Of a stretch of DNA of 64,000 nucleotides, positions 54,849 through 63,142 are shown in pieces. How positions within the stretch are numbered: the stretch's first letter is position 1; every line of letters starts with the position of its first letter. Under the pieces are notes generated by a model, which was not told the DNA's origin, did not search any database, and worked only from the letters and a program-made list of their open reading frames with translations. The DNA lies in contig JAFRYE010000068.1 of the NCBI GenBank assembly GCA_017441265.1, positions 62,001-126,000 of the forward strand. Direction: 5' to 3'. Source of the DNA: Lachnospiraceae bacterium (GTDB taxonomy: Bacteria > Bacillota > Clostridia > Lachnospirales > Lachnospiraceae). A program made the position numbers and the translations under genes.

Positions 54849-56045
54849 TTACTCTGTTACCTCGCGAATGGCTGCGCGAAGCGCCTTCGCCATCTCGTCA
54901 ACATGTTCTTTGCCGATGACCAGCGGCGGAATGAAGCGGATCACATCATTTCCCGCAGCGATCAGAATGCAACCGTGCTTCATCGTCGCCTTGACGATCT
55001 CACCGACCGGCCGGTCAAACGCAAGGCCCTGCATCAGACCGAGGCCTCTGTGGCCGATGATGCACGGGAATTCCGCGCGGATTGACTCCAGCGTATCCCA
55101 CAGATACGTCTTCATCCCGTTGACATTCTCAAGCACATGCTGCTTCTCAAACAGCGCAAACACGGTTTCCGCAGCCTTGCAGGCAAACGGATTGCCGCCG
55201 TAGGTCGAACCGTGGTCTCCCGGTACCAGTACTTCCGCTGCAATTCCTCTCGCGGCGAATGCGCCGACCGGCACACCGCAGCCGAGTGCCTTCGCGATCG
55301 TTACGACATCCGGCAAAACTCCGTACTGCTGATATGCGAACATCGTGCCCGTGCGGCCCATACCGCACTGAATCTCATCCAAGATCAACAGCGCACCGCG
55401 CTCGTCGCAGAGTTTCCGTACGCCCTTGATAAACTCAGAATCCGCAGGATAAATGCCGCCCTCACCCTGCACGGTCTCCATGATCACGGCCGCCGTCGTA
55501 TCGTCGAAGAGAGCCTCTACCGAAGCGAGATTGTTGTACTCCGCGAAGCGGATCCCGCCGATCAGCGGTTCAAACGGCTCGCGGTACGCAGCCTTTCCGG
55601 TCACCGAGACAGCGCCCATGGTCCTGCCGTGGAACGAATGGTCCATGGCGATGATCGTGCTGTCATTTTTCCCGGTCTTATTGTAGTAATACCGTCTTGC
55701 GATCTTAAGAGCACCCTCGACAGCCTCAGCGCCGCTGTTCGTAAAGAACACACGCTCCATGCCCGAAGCCTCGCACACGCTCTTCGCAGCCGCATACGCC
55801 GGCTCGTTGTAGTAATAGTTGGATGTGTGAAGCAACTTGTCCACCTGAGACTTCAGCGCCTCATTGTACTCCTCGTTCCCGTAGCCGAGGGCAAACACGG
55901 CGATACCCGCCGCAAAATCCAGATATTTCGTGCCGTCAGTCTCGTAGAGATACATGCCTTCCCCGTGATCGAGTACGATTGGGAAACGCGAATACGTATG
56001 CATCAATACGGACTCGGCGCCTTGCATCAACAAATTCTTATCCAT
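54849..56045 (-). CDS. argD: acetylornithine aminotransferase
   Basis: 398 residues from an ATG preceded by GGGGAGG; a longer frame upstream would run through the inverted GGAAAATG pair and is rejected. Class III aminotransferase motifs: NSGAEAVEGALKIAR, HSFHGRTMGAVSVTG, the ILDEIQCGMGRTGTMF segment and the PLP lysine in IAKALGCGVP (about K252). It converts N-acetylglutamate semialdehyde to N-acetylornithine. It is last in argC-argJ-argB-argD. The gap to argB (64 bp) holds the inverted pair. Confidence 0.95.
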   Translation of the reverse strand: MDKNLLMQGAESVLMHTYSRFPIVLDHGEGMYLYETDGTKYLDFAAGIAVFALGYGNEEYNEALKSQVDKLLHTSNYYYNEPAYAAAKSVCEASGMERVFFTNSGAEAVEGALKIARRYYYNKTGKNDSTIIAMDHSFHGRTMGAVSVTGKAAYREPFEPLIGGIRFAEYNNLASVEALFDDTTAAVIMETVQGEGGIYPADSEFIKGVRKLCDERGALLILDEIQCGMGRTGTMFAYQQYGVLPDVVTIAKALGCGVPVGAFAARGIAAEVLVPGDHGSTYGGNPFACKAAETVFALFEKQHVLENVNGMKTYLWDTLESIRAEFPCIIGHRGLGLMQGLAFDRPVGEIVKATMKHGCILIAAGNDVIRFIPPLVIGKEHVDEMAKALRAAIREVTE

Positions 56046-56089
56046 ATCGCAAACCTCCCCTGGTGCGATCATGCGCACCGAATGCGGAA

Positions 56090-56107
56090 TCATTTTTCGG
56101 AAAATGA
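56090..56107. repeat. inverted pair of the GGAAAATG word
   Basis: TCATTTTTCGGAAAATGA, identical to the copy at 45411-45428. It lies 2 bases beyond the argB stop. RNA from either strand could form a short hairpin, but there is no long T run on the argB side. Confidence 0.7.
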
Positions 56108-56109
56108 GC

Positions 56110-57018
56110 TCAAATGGCGCTCGTCCATCCCTCTCTGACATCGTCGATGATCGCGGTTCCGACGCCTCGCTCCGTGAAGAACTCCAGAAGCAGGCAGTGC
56201 GGTCTGCGGCCGTCGAGGATGTGCACTCTCGAAACGCCGCAGTTCACGGCGTCGATGCAGTTCTTCAGCTTCGGAAGCATACCGCCGCCGATATAGCCGT
56301 CGGCGATCAACGCCTCCGCATCGGAGAGCGTCAAAACGGACATGAGCGTGCTCGGATCCTTGGGATCCTTGTAAACGCCCTCGATATCCGTGAGGAACGC
56401 CAGTTTCTCGGCGCCCAATGCCTGAGCGATCGCGCATGCAGCGTCGTCGGCGTTGATGTTGTAGGTCTGGAAATCGTCATCCATACCGATCGGTGCAATG
56501 ACCGGAACATAGCCGTTCTTGACAAGTGTGTTGATCAGATTGGCGTTAACTTCCTTGACCTCACCGACAAAACCGATGTCCTGACCGTCCACCGTTCTGC
56601 GGCGTACCGTCAGCATATTGCCGTCCTTGCCGCTGATGCCGGCAGCCTTCACGCCGTTTGCCTCCAACAGTTGGACAAGGCTCTTGTTCACCTTGTTGAG
56701 AACCATCTCGGCGACTTCCATCGTCTCAGCGTCGGTCACGCGAAGTCCGCTTACAAACTGCGGCTCCTTGCCCATGAGACTGACCCATTTGCTGATCTCC
56801 TTGCCGCCGCCGTGTACGATCACGGGGTGCATACCGACAAGTTTCAAAAGTGCAATGTCCTGGCTGACTTTCTTCTTCAGATCCTCGTCGAGCATTGCGC
56901 TGCCGCCGTATTTTACGACTACAGTTTTGTTACTGAACTCACGGATGTAAGGCAAAGCCTCGATCAGGGTCTGGGCCTTGCTCATCATTTCATCCATTCT
57001 TGCATCGTTATTTTCCAT
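56110..57018 (-). CDS. argB: acetylglutamate kinase
   Basis: 302 residues. [19 protein letters not shown] (phosphate loop), [12 protein letters not shown], and [28 protein letters not shown] are characteristic; [15 protein letters not shown] follows. It phosphorylates N-acetylglutamate. The N-terminal helix before the first strand (about 1-24) is of the kind found in arginine-inhibited enzymes, which fits a cyclic pathway with ArgJ, but this is inference. ATG at 57018 has AGGAG upstream. It lies 20 bp after argJ. Confidence 0.95.
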   Translation of the reverse strand: MENNDARMDEMMSKAQTLIEALPYIREFSNKTVVVKYGGSAMLDEDLKKKVSQDIALLKLVGMHPVIVHGGGKEISKWVSLMGKEPQFVSGLRVTDAETMEVAEMVLNKVNKSLVQLLEANGVKAAGISGKDGNMLTVRRRTVDGQDIGFVGEVKEVNANLINTLVKNGYVPVIAPIGMDDDFQTYNINADDAACAIAQALGAEKLAFLTDIEGVYKDPKDPSTLMSVLTLSDAEALIADGYIGGGMLPKLKNCIDAVNCGVSRVHILDGRRPHCLLLEFFTERGVGTAIIDDVREGWTSAI

Positions 57019-57038
57019 TGATTGACTCCTGAAATATA

Positions 57039-58265
57039 TTAAGAACGGTAATCCCCGTTGATCTTCACGTAATCGTACGTCAGATCGCATCCCCACGCGG
57101 TTGCTTTCTCGTAACCGTCGTTGCAGTTGATACGGAACGTCATCATCTTCTTCGAAAGCAGTTCCGTCGCCTTCTCCTCCGAGTAGTCAACAGCCATACC
57201 GCCCTTGACGAGCAGATACCGGTCATCGCCGTCCTGAAGGTAGATGTCAACCTTCTCGGGGTCGAACTCGCCGCCGGAGTAGCCCATCGCGCAGAGCACG
57301 CGGCCCCAGTTGGCGTCGCTTCCGTAAAATGCCGCTTTCACAAGGTTCGAGGAAATCACGGCTTTCGCGATCTTCACTGCGTCCTCATGGGTGCGCGCAT
57401 GACGAACTTTGACTTCCAGGAGTTTCGTAGCACCCTCACCGTCGCCGGCCATCTTCATCGCAAGATCCTTGCAAACGAGGAAAAGGGCAAGTACGAAATC
57501 GTCGTACACCTTGTTCTTCTTTGTGATCTTCTCATTGCCGGCCCGGCCGTTGGCCAGAACGATAAAGGTATCGTTGGTCGAGGTGTCACGGTCAACGGAA
57601 ATCATGTTAAATGTGTCGGCAACAACCGTCGATACAGCCTCCTGAAGAAGCTCTTCGTCGATGTTCACGTCGGTTGTCACGACCGAAAGCATCGTAGCCA
57701 TATTCGGATGGATCATGCCCGACCCTTTGCTCATGCCGCCAAGCGTAACTTCGATGTCATCCTCGGCAGTAAACTGGCATGCAACGGTCTTGCATACGGT
57801 ATCGGTAGTCATGATCGCCTCTGCAGCGTCCTGACCGTCACCCTCATTGGATCCGAGGCGCTTTGCAGCCTCCTCGATCCCCGGGACGATAACGCCCATC
57901 GGCATCGGCTGTCCGATGACACCGGTGGATGCGGTAAACACCTGTTCCGGATGGCAGGACAAAGCCAGCGCTGCAGCGGAAGCCATCGCGTAATTGTCCT
58001 CAACGCCCTGCTCGCCCATGCAGGCATTTGCGATCCCGGAGTTAAGCACCACGGCGTGCTTCGGCTTGCCGTTTTTCAGAATCTTCATATCCCATACGAC
58101 CGGAGCCGCTTTGACGCGGTTGGTCGTGAACGTTGCGCCTGCGACGCAGGGCGTCTCACTGTAGACAAGCGCAATATCCTTCTTCACTTTCTTGCGGATC
58201 CCCGCCATAACGCCGCTTGCGGAAAATCCCTTCGGCGTTGTCACATTACCTTTGAATTTTCTCAT
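57039..58265 (-). CDS. argJ: bifunctional glutamate N-acetyltransferase / ornithine acetyltransferase
   Basis: 408 residues. The autocleavage site [17 protein letters not shown] is at about 183-199, splitting before the Thr at about 191; [12 protein letters not shown] and [11 protein letters not shown]-like C-terminal residues ([16 protein letters not shown]) match the family. It recycles the acetyl group from acetylornithine to glutamate. With argJ present no argE is needed. It lies 25 bp after argC. Confidence 0.96.
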   Translation of the reverse strand: MRKFKGNVTTPKGFSASGVMAGIRKKVKKDIALVYSETPCVAGATFTTNRVKAAPVVWDMKILKNGKPKHAVVLNSGIANACMGEQGVEDNYAMASAAALALSCHPEQVFTASTGVIGQPMPMGVIVPGIEEAAKRLGSNEGDGQDAAEAIMTTDTVCKTVACQFTAEDDIEVTLGGMSKGSGMIHPNMATMLSVVTTDVNIDEELLQEAVSTVVADTFNMISVDRDTSTNDTFIVLANGRAGNEKITKKNKVYDDFVLALFLVCKDLAMKMAGDGEGATKLLEVKVRHARTHEDAVKIAKAVISSNLVKAAFYGSDANWGRVLCAMGYSGGEFDPEKVDIYLQDGDDRYLLVKGGMAVDYSEEKATELLSKKMMTFRINCNDGYEKATAWGCDLTYDYVKINGDYRS

Positions 58266-58290
58266 GAGTCAACCTCTCTTGTATTGTAAA

Positions 58291-59331
58291 CTACGGGAAC
58301 ATCGGCAGCGCCCGAAGGCCTTCCGCCTCGTCAAGTCCGAACATGATGTTCATGTTCTGAACAGCCTGTCCCGCCGCGCCCTTTACCAGATTGTCGAGAG
58401 CGCTCATCATGATCACGCGGTTCGTGCGGGGATCGATGACCCAGCCGATATCCGTAAAGTTGCTGCCCTCCACCCAGCGGGTCTCGGGGCATTTTCCTTC
58501 GCCGAGCAAACGGATGAAGAACTCACCTTCATACTGCGCATGGTAGGCATTCGCTACGTCCTCGGCCGTCACGCCGGGGCAAAGCGATGCATACGCCGTA
58601 ACCAGGATTCCTCGCTGCATCGGAACCAGATGCGGAGTGAAATTGATCACAACCGGAGCTCCGGCAGCCTTTGTGAGCTGCTCTTCGATCTCAGGAGTAT
58701 GTCTGTGGGATGCGACTCCGTACGCCTTGATATTCTCGTTAACCTCACAGAAGAGGTTTCCGACTTTGGCGCCTCGGCCTGCGCCGGACGTTCCGGACTT
58801 CGCGTCGATGATGATCGTCGAAGGATCGATTAATCCGGCCTTCACCAAAGGATACGTCGCAAGGATCGAACACGTCGTGTAGCAGCCGGGATTCGCAAGG
58901 AGACGGCATCCGCGGATGTCCTCACGGAAGAGTTCGCACAGCCCGTACACAGCCTCGCCGATATACTGCGGAGTCGGATGCATGATCTTGTACCACTGCT
59001 CATAGACAGAAACGTCCTTGAGGCGGAAATCGGCGCTTAAGTCGATCACCTTCACCTTCGAAAGAACCGATTCGTTCATCAGCGATGCGCAATACCCCTG
59101 CGGCGTAGCCGTGAAAATGACGTCGGCCTCTTCGGCCAGAGCGTCCATATCCTCGCCCTTGCATATATTTTCCGCGATGCGGAAGAAGTTGCCGTAGATC
59201 CCGGCAAAAGCCTGATCCACGTAACTCTTCGATCCGTACCAGACGATCTCAACGTCTTTATGTCCTAAAAGAAGTCTTACCAATTCGGCTCCGGCGTAAC
59301 CCGTCGAACCGAGAATTCCTGCTTTGATCAT
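58291..59331 (-). CDS. argC: N-acetyl-gamma-glutamyl-phosphate reductase
   Basis: 346 residues: NADP-binding IKAGILGSTGYAGAELVRLL at the N-terminus, VIDLSADFRLKD, and catalytic Cys in LLANPGCYTTCSI (C150); HTPEIEEQL follows with the active His. It reduces acetylglutamyl phosphate to the semialdehyde. It is first in the arg operon, with a promoter at 59390-59418 and a GGAAAATG copy in its leader. Confidence 0.96.
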   Translation of the reverse strand: MIKAGILGSTGYAGAELVRLLLGHKDVEIVWYGSKSYVDQAFAGIYGNFFRIAENICKGEDMDALAEEADVIFTATPQGYCASLMNESVLSKVKVIDLSADFRLKDVSVYEQWYKIMHPTPQYIGEAVYGLCELFREDIRGCRLLANPGCYTTCSILATYPLVKAGLIDPSTIIIDAKSGTSGAGRGAKVGNLFCEVNENIKAYGVASHRHTPEIEEQLTKAAGAPVVINFTPHLVPMQRGILVTAYASLCPGVTAEDVANAYHAQYEGEFFIRLLGEGKCPETRWVEGSNFTDIGWVIDPRTNRVIMMSALDNLVKGAAGQAVQNMNIMFGLDEAEGLRALPMFP

Positions 59332-59389
59332 ATCAATACCTCAACTTTCAAGTATGCGCCCTCGTCGGAAAATGAAAGCACACCAAGTT

Positions 59390-59418
59390 ATTATATATCT
59401 TAACATTAAAAAGTTCAA
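59390..59418 (-). promoter_or_regulatory. SigA-type promoter for the argCJBD operon
   Basis: On the minus strand TTGAAC and a perfect TATAAT are separated by 17 bases. The -35 box overlaps the stop codon of maf. Confidence 0.75.
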
Positions 59419-60020
59419 CTGTCGGAATCATCCAAAAGAACGCCGAATTTGCGCAATGTTTCATACACTTTCTGCATCGGAAGTCCCATCACGGTGTAAT
59501 AGTCTCCGTGGATCGACCTAACGAACCGTCCACCGAGCCCCTGCACGGCGTAAGCGCCTGCCTTGTCCATCGGCTCGCCGGTACCCACGTACCAATCGAT
59601 CTCGGCGTCGCTCATCTCCGCAAAGGCAACGTCCGCCGCGCAATGAAACACGCTCTTTACGGTTTTGCCGCATCGTCTCATCATAATGCATACGCCTGTA
59701 TAAACGGTATTCGTGTCCGCGGAAAGCTTTCGAAGCATCGAAGCCGCATCCGCTGCGTCTTTCGGTTTGCCGAGAACCTCGCCGTCCTTTGCGACGACCG
59801 TGTCGCTTCCGAGGACGACCGCGTCCCCGTCCGCAATTTCCGCAAAAACGGCTCCGGCCTTGCGCTCCGCGAGGGTTTCCACGATTCGGCCGGGATCATT
59901 TTCCGTGATTGACTCGTCGGCATCGGATACGCAAACCTCGAAATCGACGCCGAGCTGAGCTAGGATCTCACGTCGTCGCGGCGACGCGCTTGCCAGATAA
60001 ATCGGCATTGTCTGAGTCAT
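59415..60020 (-). CDS. maf: Maf-family nucleoside triphosphate pyrophosphatase
   Basis: 201 residues starting MTQTMPIYLASASPRRREIL. The Maf motifs are LASASPRR, AERKA, VVLGSDTVVAKDGEVLGKPKDA and VYTGVCI; DKAGAYAVQGLGGRFV is near the C-terminus. Members hydrolyse dTTP/UTP or modified nucleotides and affect septum formation in Bacillus. It ends just where the argC promoter begins. The start has AAGGTG upstream. One GGAAAATG copy encodes part of ITENDPG. Confidence 0.93.
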   Translation of the reverse strand: MTQTMPIYLASASPRRREILAQLGVDFEVCVSDADESITENDPGRIVETLAERKAGAVFAEIADGDAVVLGSDTVVAKDGEVLGKPKDAADAASMLRKLSADTNTVYTGVCIMMRRCGKTVKSVFHCAADVAFAEMSDAEIDWYVGTGEPMDKAGAYAVQGLGGRFVRSIHGDYYTVMGLPMQKVYETLRKFGVLLDDSDS

Positions 60021-60253
60021 AAAACTGCACCTTCAGAATGAATGATGGTTGCATGATACACCCTGTTCGTGAATTTTGCAACGTATTTTTTTGAATTTCG
60101 TGAAAAATTATGCAAAATGACGGTTTTTCCGTTTTTGATAAAAAACTCTTGCTTTTATCCTTTCTCTGATGTACCTTTATGTTCAGTGGCGATGCCCCGA
60201 AAAAACGTAAACAATATGTATCGCCGACAAAACATACTTAGGAGGCCTGTGAT
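60021..60253. promoter_or_regulatory. maf-argG divergent intergenic region with ARG-box-like sites
   Basis: AT-rich compared with its surroundings. The stretch CGTGAAAAATTATGCAAA (60099-60116) matches about 13 of 18 positions of the Bacillus ARG box, and GAATGATGGTTGCAT (about 60038-60052) is a weaker half-site pair. No convincing -10/-35 pair for argG was found. An AGGAGG site ends the region 8 bases before argG. Confidence 0.35.
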
Positions 60254-61471
60254 ATGAAAGAAAAAGTCATTCTTGCCTACTCCGGTGGATTGGATACCAC
60301 GGCGATCATCCCGTGGCTTAAGGAGAATTACGATTACGAAGTCATCTGCTGCTGCATCGACTGCGGTCAGGAAAGCGAACTTGACGGACTTGAGGAGCGA
60401 GCTAAGTACTGCGGCGCCGAAAAGCTTTACATCCTCGATGTCAACGATGAATTTGCCGAGGATTACATTGTTCCCTGCGTTCAGGCGAACACCGTATATG
60501 AGAATAAGTACCTTCTCGGTACCTCGATGGCGCGTCCTTTGATCGCCAAGAAGCTTGTTGAGATTGCTCGCAAGGAAGGCGCCACCGCAATCTGCCACGG
60601 CGCAACCGGCAAGGGCAATGACCAGGTTCGTTTCGAGCTCGGTATCAAGGCTCTCGCTCCCGATATCAAGATCATCGCTGCATGGAGAAGCCCTTACTGG
60701 ACCATGAACTCCCGTGAGGAAGAGATTGAGTACTGCAAGCAGCACGGCATTGATCTTCCGTTCAGCGCTGACAACTCCTACTCCCGCGACCGCAACCTGT
60801 GGCACATCAGCCACGAGGGTCTCGAGCTTGAGGATCCGGCAAATGCTCCGAACTACGATCACCTTCTTGTTCTCGGCGTATCTCCCGAGAAGGCTCCCGA
60901 TGAGGGCGAGGTTGTTTCCCTCTCCTTCGAAAAGGGTGTTCCGGTTGCCATCAACGGCGTTAAGAAGAAAGTCGCAGACATCATCCGCGACCTGAACAAG
61001 CTCGGCGGAAAGCACGGCGTCGGCATCATCGATATCGTTGAGAACCGCGTTGTCGGTATGAAGTCCCGCGGCGTTTATGAGACACCCGGCGGAACCATCC
61101 TCATGGAAGCTCATCAGCAGCTTGAGGAGCTCATCGCCGACCGCGATATGATGGCTTTCAAGAAGAACATCAGCAACCGTTTCGCTGACCTCGTATACGA
61201 AGGAAAATGGTTCACTCCTCTTCGCGAGTGCCTGCAGGCATTTATCGAGAAGTCGCAGGAGTTCGTAACCGGCGAAGTGAAGCTGAAGCTCTACAAGGGC
61301 AACATCATCAAGCAGGGAACGACCTCTCCGTACAGCCTCTACAACGAGAGCATCGCTTCCTTCACCACCGGCGATCTGTACAACCACAAGGATGCCGAAG
61401 GTTTCATCAACCTCTTCGGTCTCTCCCTCAAGGTTCGCGCCATGAAGCAGGCAGAGCTTAACAAGAAGTGA
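60254..61471 (+). CDS. argG: argininosuccinate synthase
   Basis: 405 residues starting MKEKVILAYSGGLDTTAIIP, with the ATP pyrophosphatase loop AYSGGLDT. Other motifs are CIDCGQ, ICHGATGKGNDQVRFE and YSRDRNLWHISHEG. It joins citrulline and aspartate. It is the only large gene on this strand in the region and is not next to argH, which is unusual. Codon use differs from its neighbours: many CTC, GTT and GCT codons, as expected for a highly expressed gene. AGGAGG is 8 bases upstream. Confidence 0.96.
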   Translation: MKEKVILAYSGGLDTTAIIPWLKENYDYEVICCCIDCGQESELDGLEERAKYCGAEKLYILDVNDEFAEDYIVPCVQANTVYENKYLLGTSMARPLIAKKLVEIARKEGATAICHGATGKGNDQVRFELGIKALAPDIKIIAAWRSPYWTMNSREEEIEYCKQHGIDLPFSADNSYSRDRNLWHISHEGLELEDPANAPNYDHLLVLGVSPEKAPDEGEVVSLSFEKGVPVAINGVKKKVADIIRDLNKLGGKHGVGIIDIVENRVVGMKSRGVYETPGGTILMEAHQQLEELIADRDMMAFKKNISNRFADLVYEGKWFTPLRECLQAFIEKSQEFVTGEVKLKLYKGNIIKQGTTSPYSLYNESIASFTTGDLYNHKDAEGFINLFGLSLKVRAMKQAELNKK

Positions 61472-61496
61472 TCTGACAAAGGCACATATCAACAAA

Positions 61497-61528
61497 GCCC
61501 GAAGCACCGTACGATGCTTCGGGCTTTT
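61497..61528 (+). terminator. intrinsic terminator after argG
   Basis: GCCCGAAGCA and TGCTTCGGGC form a perfect 10-bp stem around CCGTACGA, followed by TTTT. The T run on the other strand is short, so it mainly serves argG. Confidence 0.9.
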
Positions 61529-61599
61529 CATTTTGGCCGCATAGATACAATAATTTTACCGGGCAACGATTCTCAAGCAACTATTCTGACTCGCTTCTC

Positions 61600-62181
61600 C
61601 TACCGGCTGCATGCCACGGTGATGACATACTCCTCGCTGCCCACGGTATGCATCAGCGTATACAGACGGTAATCACAGGCCGAAAGATTTCGAAAATCAG
61701 CGGAAAGCCCCTTTCCGATCAATTTTGCGATGCTCTCCTTCTCGGTCCAGAGGACTGTGAGATACCGGTCAGTAGACTCATTTTTCGCGGAAAATGAATT
61801 AAACTTCCCAAGTTCGTCCGGCGCCAAAATCCGGTTTGCCACCCGCTTGGATATCTTGCGAACTACCTGCACATCAACTCCGACCGGGACGTCGTCTACA
61901 GCGCAGACAACTAGGGATCCGCTGTGTGACAGGCAAAAATGCGGATCCGTTTCTCCGGCAAGCGACGGTTTCCCGTTCTCCTCGTAGACAAGCTCCAACG
62001 GTTTCTCTCCCACGTCGTACCCGTAGTCCGAGAGGGCCTCCCGCAAGAGCATCCCCGCCGCGATCGACTGCAAACACGCGTTTTCGTTTCGAAACCCAGA
62101 CAGTCTCCTGCGCCTTTGTTCCTCCAAAAGGAGCGTGTCGGCGTCAGCGTACTCTTCGATTTTACGGACGTACAGCCTCAT
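61600..62181 (-). CDS. 4'-phosphopantetheinyl transferase, Sfp type
   Basis: 193 residues from an ATG with GGAAGGAG upstream. Motifs: FCLSHSGSLVVCAV, GVDVQVVRKIS (Asp binds Mg) and the downstream WTEKESIAKLIGKGL (Glu and Lys of the WxxKEA signature). Sfp-type enzymes load carrier proteins of peptide or polyketide synthetases, and in some species also fatty acid synthesis; no synthetase is in the window. The region 61778-61797 contains an inverted pair of the GGAAAATG word inside codons for NSFSAKNES. Confidence 0.88.
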   Translation of the reverse strand: MRLYVRKIEEYADADTLLLEEQRRRRLSGFRNENACLQSIAAGMLLREALSDYGYDVGEKPLELVYEENGKPSLAGETDPHFCLSHSGSLVVCAVDDVPVGVDVQVVRKISKRVANRILAPDELGKFNSFSAKNESTDRYLTVLWTEKESIAKLIGKGLSADFRNLSACDYRLYTLMHTVGSEEYVITVACSR

Positions 62182-62204
62182 ACATGCTCCTTCCGCTGCT
62201 AACG

Positions 62205-63104
62205 TCACCGGTTGGCGACGATCGTCTTCCAAAGTTCGCGATTGAACACTCCTTTGCGAAGCATCGCGATCTCTTCACGGTACGGCGCCAGCGTCCGGTC
62301 CTTACCGCCCTCGACTTCGCTCACATACGGCGTCTCCAGGATGATCGGAGTATTCGCAAACTCCGGCATCTTAGTGATCGCGTAAAGCCGATCAAAGCCG
62401 ATTGTGCCGTAACCGATGTTCTCATGGCGGTCCTTCGCGGCGCCGCGCTCATTTTTCGAATCATTGAGGTGGATACAGGCAACCTGATTGAGCGGAAAAT
62501 ACCGCTCCATCTCGGCGAGAACGCCCTCGAAATCCCCCTTCACGTCGTAGCCTGCGTCGTTAAGGTGACACGTGTCAAGGCACAGGCGAAGCTTATTGTT
62601 GTGAACCACGCCGTCGTAAATGCGGGCCATCTGCGCAAAATTCGTCCCGAGCTCGCTGCCTTTGCCGGCCATCATCTCAAGCGCAATCCGCACTTCCGTA
62701 TCGGCCGCCAGCGTCTCGTTGATGCCGCGGATGATCTGCATGATACCGGCATCCTCGCCCTCTCCGACGTGAGCACCCGGATGCAGCACAAGCGTGCGGC
62801 TTCCCATGGCCTGTGTGCGGCGGAGTTCTTCCTGCAGGAATTCAACGGAAAATGCAAAGCTTTCCGGTTTTACCGTATTTCCTAAATTGATGATATACGG
62901 AGCGTGAACGACAAACTCCGTGATTCCGCTTTGTTTCATCAGCTCCTGCGCCTCGGGGATGCGCATCTCCGAGACGTCCTTACGGCGCGTATTCTGCGGC
63001 GCGCCCGTGTACACCATGAAAGTATCTGCACCGTACAAAAGCGCTTCCTTTACGGAGCCAAGGAATTGTTCTTTACCGCCCAAACCGACATGGGAACCTA
63101 ACAT
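62205..63104 (-). CDS. nfo: endonuclease IV
   Basis: 299 residues starting MLGSHVGLGGKEQFLGSVKE. The zinc-binding barrel is visible: VVHAPYIINLGN, LHPGAHVGEGEDAGI, ALEMMAGKGSELGTNF, LCLDTCHLNDAGYD, CIHLNDSKNERGAAKDRHENIG. It cuts DNA 5' to abasic sites in base-excision repair. AAAGG lies upstream of the ATG. It stands 23 bp before the PPTase gene. Confidence 0.95.
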   Translation of the reverse strand: MLGSHVGLGGKEQFLGSVKEALLYGADTFMVYTGAPQNTRRKDVSEMRIPEAQELMKQSGITEFVVHAPYIINLGNTVKPESFAFSVEFLQEELRRTQAMGSRTLVLHPGAHVGEGEDAGIMQIIRGINETLAADTEVRIALEMMAGKGSELGTNFAQMARIYDGVVHNNKLRLCLDTCHLNDAGYDVKGDFEGVLAEMERYFPLNQVACIHLNDSKNERGAAKDRHENIGYGTIGFDRLYAITKMPEFANTPIILETPYVSEVEGGKDRTLAPYREEIAMLRKGVFNRELWKTIVANR

Positions 63105-63142
63105 ATTGCAACCTTTCCGCGACTCAAATGCCGCTTTCGTAT

